Below, piece by piece: positions 8,493 to 17,848 of a stretch of 64,000 nucleotides of DNA (positions within the stretch are counted from its first letter, which is position 1; each line of letters opens with the position of its first letter). The position numbers were made by a program, and so were the translations under genes. Under the pieces are notes generated by a model. That model was not told the DNA's origin. It made no database searches and saw only the letters and a program-made list of their open reading frames with translations. The DNA is from Salinicola aestuarinus (GTDB taxonomy: Bacteria > Pseudomonadota > Gammaproteobacteria > Pseudomonadales > Halomonadaceae): NCBI RefSeq assembly GCF_003206645.1, contig NZ_PZJP01000004.1, positions 56,784-120,783 of the forward strand, read 5' to 3'.

Positions 8493-9164
8493 ATGACCCA
8501 GGACGATCTCAAACGCGCCGTTGCCGCCGCCGCCCTCGAAGACATCGATAGCCTGCTGACGCCCGATGCCGTCATCGGCGTGGGCACGGGCTCCACCGCG
8601 AACCAGTTTATCGATCTGCTCGCCGCCCGTCGTCAGGACTTCCGCGGTGCCGTGGCGAGCTCCGAAGCGACCGCCGAGCGCCTCACGGCCCACGGCATCG
8701 ACGTGCTGGAACTCAATCACGTGGGCACCGTGCCGGTCTACGTCGACGGCGCCGACGAGATCGACTCGCAACTTCGCATGATCAAGGGCGGCGGCGCGGC
8801 GCTGACCCGCGAAAAGATCGTCGCCGCCTGCGCCGAACGCTTCGTCTGTATCGCCGACGCCAGCAAGTTCGTCGAGACCCTCGGCGGCTTCCCGCTACCG
8901 GTGGAGGTGATTCCCATGGCGCGCTCCTATGTCGCCCGCGAGATGGTCAAGCTCGGCATCACGCCGGTCTATCGCGACGGCGTGCTCACCGACAACGGCA
9001 ACCGAATCCTCGATGGCTTCGACCGGCTCTTCGAACAGCCGGAGACGATGGAGGCCCAGCTCGATGCCCTCGTCGGCGTGGTCACCAACGGATTGTTCGC
9101 CAAGCGCCCGGCGGATGTGCTGCTGCTCGGCGACGCACAGGGTGTCAAGCGACTGACTCGCTAG
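8493..9164 (+). CDS. rpiA: Ribose-5-phosphate isomerase A
   Basis: A 223-residue RpiA interconverting ribose 5-phosphate and ribulose 5-phosphate in the pentose phosphate pathway. Signature motifs are [13 protein letters not shown] near residue 29, the catalytic VDGADEID near residue 84 and [14 protein letters not shown] after it. Start ATG at 8493 gives family length and an N-terminus ([11 protein letters not shown]) like other RpiA proteins; the open frame from 8322 overlaps the ilvA start region. A TATACT at 8453-8458 may be its -10 box, with no good -35. The divergent ilvA-rpiA pair is common in gammaproteobacteria. Confidence 0.95.
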   Translation: MTQDDLKRAVAAAALEDIDSLLTPDAVIGVGTGSTANQFIDLLAARRQDFRGAVASSEATAERLTAHGIDVLELNHVGTVPVYVDGADEIDSQLRMIKGGGAALTREKIVAACAERFVCIADASKFVETLGGFPLPVEVIPMARSYVAREMVKLGITPVYRDGVLTDNGNRILDGFDRLFEQPETMEAQLDALVGVVTNGLFAKRPADVLLLGDAQGVKRLTR

Positions 9165-9292
9165 GCGATCGTGTCGAAGACGACGCTGGCGCGACGCGCG
9201 CGAGGTCAATTTCTGCGTCGTGGCGCCGATAATAGGTGCAAAGCCGGCAGTGGGTCGGCTCTTGCCCCGGTCGACTTCGAAGGAGTAACCGC

Positions 9293-9733
9293 ATGCCCGC
9301 TTCCCGTCCCGCCATTGTCGCGGACATCATGAGCCGTGACGTCGTCACGCTACGCCGGGAGCAGACGCTCCACGACGGCAACGAGCTGATGCGCGAGCAT
9401 CGTGTGCGCCACCTTCCCGTCGTTGACGACGAGGGGCGTCTGGTCGGCCTGCTGAATCAGAAGGTGGTGCTGCGGGAAGCGATGCGTATTGCCGGCGAGC
9501 ACGGCACCCAGGCGCTCAGCCAACATCTCGATCAGGTGCCGCTCGCCGGCTTGATTGGCGGCGAGTGCCATAGCATCGCCATGGACAAGCCGCTCGCTGA
9601 CGCCGGCCGTCAGCTACTGTCACTGCGCGTCGGGGCGCTCCCCGTGGTGGATGGCGAGCACCTGGTGGGCATCGTGTCGTCGGTGGACTTCGTCCGCCTG
9701 GCCGTCGACGAGTTGGTCGCGCAGGAGAACTAG
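9293..9733 (+). CDS. CBS-domain pair protein
   Basis: A 146-residue protein made almost wholly of two CBS domains: the first around residues 7-60 (IMSRDVVTLRREQTLHDGNELM, then VRHLPVVDDEGRLVGLL), the second around 84-140 (ALPVVDGEHLVGIVSSVDF). Such stand-alone pairs bind adenosyl ligands and act as energy or nucleotide sensors, usually on an unknown partner. AAGGAG seven bases before the ATG fixes the start. It follows rpiA by 128 bp on the same strand. The partner and ligand cannot be read from sequence. Confidence 0.82.
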   Translation: MPASRPAIVADIMSRDVVTLRREQTLHDGNELMREHRVRHLPVVDDEGRLVGLLNQKVVLREAMRIAGEHGTQALSQHLDQVPLAGLIGGECHSIAMDKPLADAGRQLLSLRVGALPVVDGEHLVGIVSSVDFVRLAVDELVAQEN

Positions 9734-9811
9734 GCCATTAGGCGCGGTCGAGGGTCCGGCGTCGAAGGACGTCTACGCTGATAGGTGGCCATTCACGTCA
9801 AGGAGATCGAC

Positions 9812-10234
9812 ATGAGCCAGACCTATGAGCTGAGCTGCGACTGCGGCAAAGCGACCCTGACAGCACGCGGCGAACCGGAACTGTCGCTCTACTGCCACTG
9901 CCCGAGCTGCCGCGCCCTCTATTCAGTGGACATTGCCTCGCTGACCGCCTGGTCGGACGACAACATCGACCTGCCGGACGCGTCCCAGCTCATCGTCCAC
10001 AAGCTGCCGGATCGGGAGATGACCCGCTACGGCTGTGCCGAGTGCGGCATGACGCTCTACGGACGCCACAAACCGGGTATGCCGGTGGTTCCGCACGGCG
10101 TCTTTCGCAAGGCCCACGGCGGCCAACTGCCGCAGCCGCTGGCACCGACGATGCACCTTTTCTACGGCGACCGGGTGCTCGACGTCGCCGACGATCTGCA
10201 GAAATCCCAGGGCGGCGAGCTGGTCGGCCTCTGA
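9812..10234 (+). CDS. CENP-V/GFA-domain zinc protein
   Basis: A 140-residue protein of the glutathione-dependent formaldehyde-activating (GFA/CENP-V) fold. The expected cysteines are visible: CDCG near the N-terminus, CHCPSC about 20 residues on, and CAEC in mid-protein, which bind zinc in this fold. Start ATG at 9812 follows AAGGAGATCGAC; an earlier in-frame start at 9785 would add nine residues over that ribosome-binding site. Family members vary widely in function, so a role in formaldehyde removal should not be assumed. It follows the CBS protein by 78 bp and is closed by a hairpin terminator. Confidence 0.8.
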   Translation: MSQTYELSCDCGKATLTARGEPELSLYCHCPSCRALYSVDIASLTAWSDDNIDLPDASQLIVHKLPDREMTRYGCAECGMTLYGRHKPGMPVVPHGVFRKAHGGQLPQPLAPTMHLFYGDRVLDVADDLQKSQGGELVGL

Positions 10235-10263
10235 TAGCGCCGACGCCACCGCTTTTCTCCCTG

Positions 10264-10294
10264 ACGCCCGCGACTCGTTCGCGGGCGTTCTGTT
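10264..10294 (+). terminator. Intrinsic terminator after the GFA-domain gene
   Basis: ACGCCCGCGA at 10264-10273 pairs with TCGCGGGCGT at 10279-10288 around a 5-base loop, followed by TCTGTTTT. It separates the plus-strand GFA gene from the convergent ldhA. Confidence 0.75.
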
Positions 10295-10333
10295 TTCGGG
10301 CGGTGCCTCGACACGGCCCACGCAAGCCCACGG

Positions 10334-11329
10334 CTATAGGGCGTTGGGACAGGCGTCACCGGCCCCGAACGCCATCAGATTGGCACAGGTCACCGTCGCG
10401 ATCTCGGTGAGCGCTTCCGCCGTGAAGAATCCCTGGTGTCCGGTGATCAGCACATTGGGGAAGCTCGATAGGCGCGCGAAGACGTCGTCGGCAATGATCT
10501 CGGCAGAGTGGTCGTGGAAGAAGAGCTCGCTCTCCTGCTCGTAGACATCGATCGCCAGCGCCCCGAGTCGGCGCGACTTGAGCGCCTCGATCACCGCCGG
10601 GGTATCGATCAGTGCGCCGCGGGAGGTGTTAACCAGCATGGCGCCGGGCTTCATCTGTCCCAGCGACGTCTCGTCGATCAGATGATGCGTCTGCTCGGTC
10701 AGCGGGCAGTGCAGGCTGACGATATCGGATCGTGCCAGCAGCGTATCGCGGGAGACGATCTCGCCGTAATCGGCGAAGGCCTGCGCAGGATAGGGATCGT
10801 AGCCGATCACCTCGCAGCCGAGTCCCTGGAAAATACGCGCCATGCAGAGGCCGATGCGCCCGGTCCCGACGATGCCGGCAGTCTTGCCGTTCAGGGTGAC
10901 GCCGAGCAGACCGTCGAGGGCGAAGTTACCCTCGCGTACGCGGTTGAATGCCCGATGGGTCTTGCGGTTGAGCGTCATGATCATCGCCAGGGCGTGCTCG
11001 GCAACTGCCTCGGGCGAGTAGGCCGGCACCCGGGCGACGAAGAGTCCCAACCGGCGCGCGGCGTCGAGATCGACGTTGTTGAAGCCGGCGCAGCGAAGTC
11101 CCACGGCGCGCACGCCGAGACCGGCAAGCACCGCCAGGGTGTCGGCGTCGAGCCGGTCGTTGACGAACACGCAGACGGCGTCGCTGCCCTCCGCCAGGGC
11201 GGCGCTCTGCGCATCCAGTCGCGCGTCCTGGTAGATGAAGTGGAGGTCGGCGTCAGCGAAGCGCTCTCTTCGCACCTCCTCGAAGAAACGACGGTCGTAG
11301 GGCTGGGCACTGAACAACGTGATCTTCAT
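10334..11329 (-). CDS. ldhA: D-lactate dehydrogenase (LdhA family)
   Basis: A 331-residue NAD-dependent 2-hydroxyacid dehydrogenase closely resembling E. coli LdhA, which reduces pyruvate to D-lactate. Shared stretches include LRCAGFNNVDLDAAR, VPAYSPEAVAEHALAMIMTLNRK, the nucleotide-binding GIVGTGRIG, the active-site arginine in NTSRGALID and the catalytic histidine in ITGHQGFFTAEAL. The C-terminus ends CPNAL, as in LdhA. ATG at 11329 begins MKITLFSAQPYDRRFF, a typical LdhA N-terminus. It stands alone, divergent from the deacetylase-like gene. Confidence 0.92.
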   Translation of the reverse strand: MKITLFSAQPYDRRFFEEVRRERFADADLHFIYQDARLDAQSAALAEGSDAVCVFVNDRLDADTLAVLAGLGVRAVGLRCAGFNNVDLDAARRLGLFVARVPAYSPEAVAEHALAMIMTLNRKTHRAFNRVREGNFALDGLLGVTLNGKTAGIVGTGRIGLCMARIFQGLGCEVIGYDPYPAQAFADYGEIVSRDTLLARSDIVSLHCPLTEQTHHLIDETSLGQMKPGAMLVNTSRGALIDTPAVIEALKSRRLGALAIDVYEQESELFFHDHSAEIIADDVFARLSSFPNVLITGHQGFFTAEALTEIATVTCANLMAFGAGDACPNAL

Positions 11330-11470
11330 GATGGAATCGCTCTCGGGGGCAATCGGCCGAAACACCGGACCCGTTCAGCCTAGCGATTTCCCCCTCACGA
11401 ATCAGCGGCTCGACGTCGCCGGCGATCATTTGCCGCACCGTCGGGCCACCGCGAACAGGAAAACGCCGTG

Positions 11471-12379
11471 ATGCTGCCTCTCGTTCACCACCCCGGCTAC
11501 AGCATCGACTGGCCCGAACGACATCCGTTTCCGATGGCCAAGTTCGGCGTGCTGCGCCGCCACCTCGCCGCACTCGGCTTCGACGATCGCGACGACGTGC
11601 ACTGGATCACACCGTCGCCGGCCACCAGCCAGGCGCTGCTGCGCGCGCACACCGCCGACTATCTGCAGCGCTTTGCCCTTGGCGAGATCACCACCGCGAG
11701 GCGCTCGCCGAGCGGCTTTCCTTGGTCGCCCGAGCTGGTCGCGCGCACGCTGCTGGAGGTCGGCGGCACGCTCGCCGCTGTCGAGGCGGCATTGACCCAC
11801 GGGCTGGCGCTCAATACCGCCGGCGGCACTCACCACGCCTACGCCGATCGCGCCAGCGGCTACTGTCTGCTCAACGATCTCGCGGTGGCAGCACGGCACC
11901 TGCTCGTCGAGCACGGCCTTGTGCGCGTGCTGATCGTCGACTGCGACGTCCATCAGGGCGATGGCACGGCGTCGCTCTTTCGCCACGAGCCACGGGTGAT
12001 CACCCTGTCGATCCACGGCGAGGCCAACTTCCCCTTCGACAAGCGCGAGAGCGACCGCGACGTGGCGCTACCCAGCGGCACTGAAGACGAGCCCTATCTG
12101 GCGACGCTCGCCACGGAGCTGGAGGCAGCGTTCGAGCGCGTGCAACCGCAATTTGTCCTCTTCGATGCCGGCGCCGACGTTCACACCGGCGACCGGCTGG
12201 GCCACTTCGATCTCACGACTCGAGGACTCTACCGCCGCGAGCACCACGTGCTCAGCCGCTGTCTCGCGCGCGGCATCCCCGTGGCCGGGGTCATCGGCGG
12301 CGGCTACGACCGCGACCTCGACACCCTCGCCGAGCGTCACGCCCAGCTGTTCCTGGCCGCCCTATCGCTCACGGAATAA
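11471..12379 (+). CDS. Histone-deacetylase-superfamily hydrolase
   Basis: A 302-residue zinc hydrolase of the class II HDAC/acetoin utilisation-like superfamily. Active-site features are GGTHHAYADRASGYCLLND (the HH pair), the zinc ligands in IVDCDVHQGDGTA and a third aspartate in FDAGADVHTGDRLG. Bacterial members act on acetylated amines, polyamines or lysines; the substrate here is unknown. ATG at 11471 follows CAGGAAAACGCC; the GTG one codon earlier is less likely. It is transcribed away from ldhA. Confidence 0.88.
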   Translation: MLPLVHHPGYSIDWPERHPFPMAKFGVLRRHLAALGFDDRDDVHWITPSPATSQALLRAHTADYLQRFALGEITTARRSPSGFPWSPELVARTLLEVGGTLAAVEAALTHGLALNTAGGTHHAYADRASGYCLLNDLAVAARHLLVEHGLVRVLIVDCDVHQGDGTASLFRHEPRVITLSIHGEANFPFDKRESDRDVALPSGTEDEPYLATLATELEAAFERVQPQFVLFDAGADVHTGDRLGHFDLTTRGLYRREHHVLSRCLARGIPVAGVIGGGYDRDLDTLAERHAQLFLAALSLTE

Positions 12380-12420
12380 ATTGTCGACGCGCCAGACGAC
12401 TTGAGGACGACTCTCCTAGC

Positions 12421-12579
12421 GGAAACGTCACTCACTCATGGAAAACGTCCCCATTCATAGAGAACGTCCTCACCCATGGGCAAAGGCACTCAGGGGAAAA
12501 ATCACTCGGGGGGAAAAGCCGCTCGGGGAGACAGGCGGCTCAGGGACGAGTCCGCCTCGGGGATTGCCCGCTCAGCGGC
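12421..12579. repeat. Degenerate tandem array at the 3' end of waaA (17- and 19-bp units)
   Basis: Reading away from waaA on the minus strand, five 17-bp units with a CCCCGAGnGGC-like core (12546-12562, 12529-12545, 12512-12528, 12495-12511, 12478-12494) are followed by three 19-bp units with an ATGAnTGnGGACGTTTTCC-like core (12459-12477, 12440-12458, 12421-12439). The first partial unit contains the waaA stop codon. No gene is seen in this spacer. Confidence 0.75.
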
Positions 12580-13855
12580 GAGTCGAGGGGTCGAGCAGGG
12601 CAGTGAGTCGCTCGCGGGTGCTGGCCAGCGCGCCGCGATTGGCGGCTACCACGGCGCGGCCCGCCTCGCCCAACCGGTGCCGACGGGAGACGTCGTCGAA
12701 CAGCGCGATCAGCGTCTGGCCCAGTGCCGTGGCGTCGGCGACCTCGAGCCGGGCGTCGTTCTGCGCCAGGGCGTCGGCGATTTCTCGCAGGTTATCCAGA
12801 TGCGGCCCACTGAGTACCGGCACACCGAGCGCAGCCGGCTCGAGCAGGTTGTGCCCACCGATCGGCACCAGCGAGCCGCCGACGAAGGCGGCATCGGCGG
12901 TGCCGTAGAGCATGGTGAGTTCGCCCATGGTGTCGCCGAGCAGCACCGTAGTGCTGGCGGTGACCTCGCGACGCCTTTCGCTCCGGCGGACGACGGTTTC
13001 GCCGGCGTCGCGGCAGAGCGCGGCCACCTCTTCGAAGCGCTGCGGGTGGCGCGGCACCAGGATCAGCAGGGCTTCGGGGAAACGCGCCCTGAGCGCCGCG
13101 TGAGCAGCGAGAATCTGCGCGTCCTCACCGGCCTGGGTGGAGCCGGCGATCCACACCGGCCGCTCACCCCACTCCCGACGTAAGCGCTCACTTTCACGCT
13201 CGGCCTCGTCATCGACCGCCAGGTCGAACTTGAGCGCACCGGTCATCGTCACCCGATCCACAGGGGCGCCGAGGGCGATGAAGCGCTCGGCATCACTCGG
13301 CGACTTGGCGCCAACCCAGGCGACATCGGCGAGCATGCCCGCGGTGAGCGGGCGAAAACGCTGGTAGAGCGAGAAGGCGCCATTACTCAAGCGTGCGTTG
13401 ACGATGGCGACCGGCACGTGCCGATGCCGGCAGGCGGCCAGCAGATTGGGCCAGAGCTCGGTTTCGGCGATGATCGCCAGCGCCGGCGCCAGACGCCTCA
13501 CGAACCGCCGCGTGGCGCCGGGGAAGTCGAGCGGCAGGAAGTGGTGACGGACCCGCTCGCCGAAGCGCTCGCGCACCCGCTCGGCGCCGGTCGCGGTCAT
13601 GGTGGTGATCACCAGTCGGTGACCGGGATGATCGGCGAGCAGCGCTTCGATCAGCGGCGTGGCGGTAGCGACCTCGCCCACCGAGGCGGCGTGGAGCCAC
13701 AGACAGGGGCGGGGGTCGTCGACCTCGGCGATCAACCCCAGCCGTTCTCGCCTGGGGTTGGTGGGCGCCCACTCACGCCACACGCGCCGCCAGACAAGGG
13801 GCGACAGCAGAATGAGCAGCAGTGTGTAAAGCGCGCGAGCCAGATCCGGGGGCAT
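12572..13855 (-). CDS. waaA: 3-deoxy-D-manno-octulosonic acid transferase
   Basis: A 427-residue family-30 glycosyltransferase that adds Kdo to lipid A precursor at the inner membrane. It has an N-terminal hydrophobic anchor (ALYTLLLILLSPLVW, residues 8-22), the acceptor motif LHAASVGEVATATPLI and the conserved ETELWPNLL, then a C-terminal Rossmann half with FVGGSLVPIGGHNLLEPAALGVPV. Whether it adds one or two Kdo residues cannot be told, but a Kdo kinase (kdkA) in the same cluster fits a mono-Kdo, phospho-Kdo core. The gap to hldE is five bases, so the two are cotranscribed. Confidence 0.93.
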   Translation of the reverse strand: MPPDLARALYTLLLILLSPLVWRRVWREWAPTNPRRERLGLIAEVDDPRPCLWLHAASVGEVATATPLIEALLADHPGHRLVITTMTATGAERVRERFGERVRHHFLPLDFPGATRRFVRRLAPALAIIAETELWPNLLAACRHRHVPVAIVNARLSNGAFSLYQRFRPLTAGMLADVAWVGAKSPSDAERFIALGAPVDRVTMTGALKFDLAVDDEAERESERLRREWGERPVWIAGSTQAGEDAQILAAHAALRARFPEALLILVPRHPQRFEEVAALCRDAGETVVRRSERRREVTASTTVLLGDTMGELTMLYGTADAAFVGGSLVPIGGHNLLEPAALGVPVLSGPHLDNLREIADALAQNDARLEVADATALGQTLIALFDDVSRRHRLGEAGRAVVAANRGALASTRERLTALLDPSTRR

Positions 13856-13861
13856 CGTCGC

Positions 13862-15292
13862 TCAGCGCTCGCGGTCGAGAATGGTGTCGATCATCGTGGT
13901 AGTCGAAACCCCGTCCTCGAAGCCGAGCACTTTCACTTCGCCGCCATGGGCGATGACCGCTTCGCCGCCGGCGATCTCCTCCGGGCGGTAGTCGCCCCCC
14001 TTGACCAGCAGATCCGGCAGCACCGTCTCGATCAGCCGCTGCGGCGTCTCTTCGCCGAAGGGCACTACCCAGTCCACCGCGGCGAGCCCGGCGAGCACCT
14101 GAGCGCGCCGAGCCAGCGTGTTGATCGGCCGCTTCGGCCCCTTGAGTCGGGCCACCGAGGCGTCATCGTTGACCGCAACGATCAGCCGGTCACCGAGGGC
14201 GCGCGCCTGTTCGAGATAGGCGACGTGGCCAGCATGGAGGATGTCGAAGCAGCCATTGGTCATGACGACTGTCTCCCCCCGGGCCTGCGCGGCGCGCACC
14301 GACTCGACCAGCGCCGACTCGCGAATCACACCGAACTCGGCGAGCCGGTCACCATGGAGCGCGGTGTAGAGCTCGGCCACCGACAGCACCGCGGTGCCGG
14401 GTTTGGCAACTACCAGCCCGGCGGCCAGGTTGGCGAGTACCACCGCTTCGTCGAAACCGTGGCCGGCGGCGAGCGCCAGCCCCAGCACGCCGATCACGGT
14501 GTCACCGGCGCCGGTCACATCGAACACCTCGCGGGCGTGGGTCGGCAGGTGCAACGGCGCATGTCCTTCGCGGATCAGCGTCATGCCGCGCTCGCTACGG
14601 GTCACCAGCAGCGCCTCGAGCTCGAGACGGGCGCGCAGCGCTTCGCCCTTCGTCGCCAGTTCGTCATCGTCGGCGCAGGGGCCGACCACGGCTTCGAACT
14701 CGGCAAAGTTGGGGGTGATCAGACTGGCACCGTGGTAGCGGGTGAAGTCGCTGCCCTTGGGGTCGACCAGCACCCGTTTGCCGGCGCGTCGGGCCTGAAC
14801 GATCAGCGTCTCGACCCGATTGAGGCTGCCCTTGCCGTAATCGGAGAGGATCACTACGTCAGTGCCGTCGAGCTGGCGCTCGACCTGCTCGAGCATCGGC
14901 GTAGTGTCGACGTTCCAGAGCGGCGCCTCGAAGTCGAGCCGGATGAGCTGCTGATTGCGGCTCATCACCCGCAGCTTGGTGATCGTCGGCACTTCTGCGG
15001 CGTGCTGTAAGTGAGCACTGACTTCGGCTTGAGCCAGCGCGCTCGCGAGACGTTCGGCGTTGTCGTCATCGCCGACCACCCCGGCAAGGCCCACTCGCCC
15101 GCCAAGCGAGGCGATGTTGAGCGCGACGTTGGCAGCACCGCCCGGACGGTCATCAGCGTCTTCCACCTTGACCACCGGCACCGGCGCCTCCGGGGAGATG
15201 CGCGAGGTGCCGCCATGCCAGTAACGGTCGAGCATGACATCACCCACGACCAGGACGCGCGCGTTCTCCAGCTGAGAGAGATCGACCTTCAT
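13862..15292 (-). CDS. hldE: Bifunctional heptose kinase/adenylyltransferase HldE
   Basis: A 476-residue two-domain enzyme of the ADP-heptose pathway. Residues 1 to about 320 are a PfkB-type kinase ([34 protein letters not shown]) that phosphorylates heptose 7-phosphate at C1. Residues from about 340 on are a nucleotidyltransferase ([16 protein letters not shown]) that makes ADP-heptose. Together with GmhB (35046) and HldD (30268), also in this window, it supplies ADP-L-glycero-D-manno-heptose for the inner core. It lies between waaA and a heptosyltransferase gene that overlaps its start by four bases. Confidence 0.95.
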   Translation of the reverse strand: MKVDLSQLENARVLVVGDVMLDRYWHGGTSRISPEAPVPVVKVEDADDRPGGAANVALNIASLGGRVGLAGVVGDDDNAERLASALAQAEVSAHLQHAAEVPTITKLRVMSRNQQLIRLDFEAPLWNVDTTPMLEQVERQLDGTDVVILSDYGKGSLNRVETLIVQARRAGKRVLVDPKGSDFTRYHGASLITPNFAEFEAVVGPCADDDELATKGEALRARLELEALLVTRSERGMTLIREGHAPLHLPTHAREVFDVTGAGDTVIGVLGLALAAGHGFDEAVVLANLAAGLVVAKPGTAVLSVAELYTALHGDRLAEFGVIRESALVESVRAAQARGETVVMTNGCFDILHAGHVAYLEQARALGDRLIVAVNDDASVARLKGPKRPINTLARRAQVLAGLAAVDWVVPFGEETPQRLIETVLPDLLVKGGDYRPEEIAGGEAVIAHGGEVKVLGFEDGVSTTTMIDTILDRER

Positions 15293-16401
15293 GATTCGGG
15301 CTCCATCGAGGGGGGTTCGGGCGTGTCGGCGGCGGGCGGTGTCGCCGCCAGCAGCGCATCGAGATGGCCGACCACATCGTCGAGGGTGATCAGCGACATG
15401 GCATCGCTGTGGCGCACCCGCGTTCCCCAGGTCACGCTCTCCGGCGATTTCTGAAGATAGTGCGCCACCGCATCGGGATAGCGGTCGACGACATGCTCAC
15501 GCCAGCAATAAGGCGCGGCGCGGGACGGGTTGGTGGTCGCATAGAGGCCGAGCGTGGGCGTCGCCAGCGCGTTGGCCATGTGCACCGGGCCGGAGTCCGG
15601 GGCGATCACCGCCCGCGCCCGGTCGAGCAGCGCCAGAAGTCCTTTCAGCGAGGTGCGGCCAATGGCATCGATGATCTCGATATCGGCCGGGCAGAGCCGC
15701 CGAATCTGCTCGCCCATCTCCCGCTCCTGAGGACTGCCGCCACCACTCATCACCGTCTTCAGGCCATGCCGATGCCAGGCGTGCTCGATGACCGCGGCAT
15801 AGCCCTGGGCGGACCAGTTGCGAAAGTTGCGCAGCCGCGGGTTGGCGCAGGGACTGATCACCAGATAGGGCGCGTCGCCGGTCAGCCGTTGCGCCTCGTC
15901 GAACGCCGCCTCGGGAATCGGCAGCGACCACTCGAGGCGTGTGTCCTCGACGCCGAGCGCGCGAGCGAAATCCATGAAGGACTCGAGCACGTGGGCCCTG
16001 GGGTGCGGCGCGAGCTGGCGCTGGGTGAACCAATGCTGCCAGTCCTTGGCGCGGGCCTTGTCATAGCCGATGCGCACGTCGCACTTCAGCCCCAGCGACA
16101 GCACACTGGCGCGGATCGCCTGCTGCATGTGCAGCAGCACGTCGAAACGCCGATCGGCAAGCTGGCGCCACAGCGCCCGCATCCCCTTGATGCCGGTCGC
16201 CTTGTCGTAGACCTGGAACTCGACCCCGGAGAGGCCGTCGAGCAGCGCTGCCTCCGTCTTGCCGACAATCCAGGTGATACGCGCCTCGGGCCACTGACGC
16301 TGCAGCGCCCGCACGGTCGGCACCAGATTGCAGACATCGCCCAGCGCTGAAAGGCGCAGGATAGCGATGTGTCGGGGACGCTCGGGCAGGGGATGCTTCA
16401 T
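15289..16401 (-). CDS. Family-9 glycosyltransferase (heptosyltransferase-like)
   Basis: A 370-residue LPS heptosyltransferase-family protein. The N-terminus has the [19 protein letters not shown] signature, and the C-terminal half has [15 protein letters not shown] and [32 protein letters not shown], which bind the ADP-heptose donor in this family. As WaaF is encoded separately (29259), this could be the heptosyltransferase I-like enzyme or another core heptosyltransferase; sequence alone does not decide. Its last four bases overlap the hldE start, giving a heptosyltransferase-hldE-waaA operon. A/T-rich spacer DNA lies upstream. Confidence 0.87.
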   Translation of the reverse strand: MKHPLPERPRHIAILRLSALGDVCNLVPTVRALQRQWPEARITWIVGKTEAALLDGLSGVEFQVYDKATGIKGMRALWRQLADRRFDVLLHMQQAIRASVLSLGLKCDVRIGYDKARAKDWQHWFTQRQLAPHPRAHVLESFMDFARALGVEDTRLEWSLPIPEAAFDEAQRLTGDAPYLVISPCANPRLRNFRNWSAQGYAAVIEHAWHRHGLKTVMSGGGSPQEREMGEQIRRLCPADIEIIDAIGRTSLKGLLALLDRARAVIAPDSGPVHMANALATPTLGLYATTNPSRAAPYCWREHVVDRYPDAVAHYLQKSPESVTWGTRVRHSDAMSLITLDDVVGHLDALLAATPPAADTPEPPSMEPES

Positions 16402-17146
16402 GGGAGTCGTTGAACTGTTGGTGATCGGGAAGGCATTCTAACAGATCGATTGATACGAGCGCCTTCATACCCTTTCTGGTGACGAAGGAAACCCCGCAAA
16501 AGCAATATCCATGCCAGCGCGACTGGAAGCGATCCACAAATCATTGTAAAGAATTTAGTGCGTTCAATAGTCAAACACCGCTTCTCTACGGAGACGTCGA
16601 AAATCGTGATTAACGACACCAATGGCAAAACCGGTAGGCGATAGAAACAGCAAGCATCGCCGAAGGTAATTTCACAACACTTCTCTTTCAAAACATCGCC
16701 TACGGGCTTGGCTATGGCGAGAAGCGATAGATCCGGGATTGGCCAGCCAAGAAAACGACGCTTCCCATTAGACTGCAAAGTAACAGTCCCCGACTCAAGC
16801 CTAAAAACACAGACCACACCACCTGAGACAACGGCTTTCTTATTATCTGCCTCCCCGCTCCACACATCACCGGGCGATAAACAATTTTTAGACAAACTTC
16901 ACCCTACCGCCTTACTTGACCCTATCAACCCAACCCAAAGGCGCGGCCAAACCAACGCATCAACCACCCCGACGTGATCAGAAAAAACGACGATATAGGC
17001 CTATCTCGAGGTGCAAGTGCGGCGAAAACCGGTCATTCACAACACGACTGCTTGAGCTTGCGGCGCGTGATACCATTAGAGACTATGAAGAACATAGCAT
17101 ACTCAAATGAAAAACCCTCCAACCCCCACTTCGTGAAAGTATTAAT
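16402..17146. other. A/T-rich spacer without a convincing gene
   Basis: About 745 bp between the divergent family-9 and family-25 glycosyltransferase genes, visibly poorer in G+C than the flanking operons. Open frames exist on both strands (minus 16398-16895, plus 16708-16977), but neither has a ribosome-binding site, family motif or plausible codon choice. It may be a regulatory leader or remnant DNA from exchange of outer-core genes. I see no clear JUMPStart (GGCGGTAG) element. Confidence 0.5.
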
Positions 17147-17821
17147 ATGAATTCACTCAAGCTAGATGTCGACGGCGTTCTCTGTATCAGCCTTAAGGAG
17201 AGAGAGGATCGCAGGAAAATTCTGAGTGAGGAATTTTCTCGACTGGAAAACGACGTCGAGTTCGTACTGGTTGAGCGCGACGTTGAAAACGGAGAAAGAG
17301 GGTGTTTCGACTCTCATGTCTTGTGTGCCAAGATTGCTCTGGAGCGAAACTATAAAAACGTACTAATCCTGGAAGACGATGCGACTTTATTGCCCACACC
17401 ACGAAAACAAGTCGAAAGAATCAACGCATTCCTTCGACTCAGAAAGCCTCAGATTTTTTATCTTGGAGGCATGCTAGGCAGGATGTGGGCAATCCCCTTC
17501 TTGAACGTGGTTCGGTGTCGACTGACGGGGACACAAGCTTACATCCTGTCGCGCAAAGGCTGCCAAAGGCTGAGTAAGGCCCGCTATCAAGGGCAGGCGA
17601 TTGATGGGTTTTATTGCCGCAACTTCAAAGCTTATGGCACTTATCCCATGATCTCTCAACAGCAACCAGAGTCTGTAGCCTCCAGCGACATCATGGACTT
17701 CAGAGCGCAGAAAAAGTCAAAACGCGTCAAAGACGAAGCCTACTGGAGCCAGAACTATAGCTCTCAGAAAGCCGCCCTTCGAAGAGGCTGGGCAAGAACG
17801 CTTTTTATGCGCTTTCTCTAA
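17147..17821 (+). CDS. Glycosyltransferase family 25 LPS core enzyme
   Basis: A 224-residue protein of the LPS glycosyltransferase family 25 type. It shows the N-terminal VLCISLKEREDRRKILSEEF motif, the VLILEDDATLL acidic motif at about residues 75-85 expected to bind metal and nucleotide sugar, and the LTGTQAYILSRKGCQRL segment followed by the AIDGFY donor-acceptor motif. These enzymes usually add galactose or glucose to the LPS core. The gene is much richer in A+T than neighbours and is likely acquired. ATG at 17147 is the first start with GAAAG upstream. The next gene converges from 17849. Confidence 0.82.
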   Translation: MNSLKLDVDGVLCISLKEREDRRKILSEEFSRLENDVEFVLVERDVENGERGCFDSHVLCAKIALERNYKNVLILEDDATLLPTPRKQVERINAFLRLRKPQIFYLGGMLGRMWAIPFLNVVRCRLTGTQAYILSRKGCQRLSKARYQGQAIDGFYCRNFKAYGTYPMISQQQPESVASSDIMDFRAQKKSKRVKDEAYWSQNYSSQKAALRRGWARTLFMRFL

Positions 17822-17848
17822 ACGCAATAGCCTGCAAGGCTTCGCGTG

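Noticed and set aside
13661..13668. GGCGGTAG, the core of the ops/JUMPStart element
   Set aside because: It lies within waaA coding sequence on the opposite strand and has no leader context, so it is a chance match.
13418..15010. A 530-codon plus-strand frame opposite waaA and hldE
   Set aside because: Antisense shadow of two firmly identified genes.
16398..16895. A 165-codon minus-strand frame overlapping the start of the family-9 glycosyltransferase gene
   Set aside because: No ribosome-binding site, no family motif, an implausible mixture of cysteines and hydrophobics, and it overlaps the real gene start by four bases only by chance.
16708..16977. An 89-codon plus-strand frame in the same A/T-rich spacer
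   Set aside because: Low-complexity T/P-rich product without signals or motifs; it overlaps the minus-strand frame, and neither looks selected.
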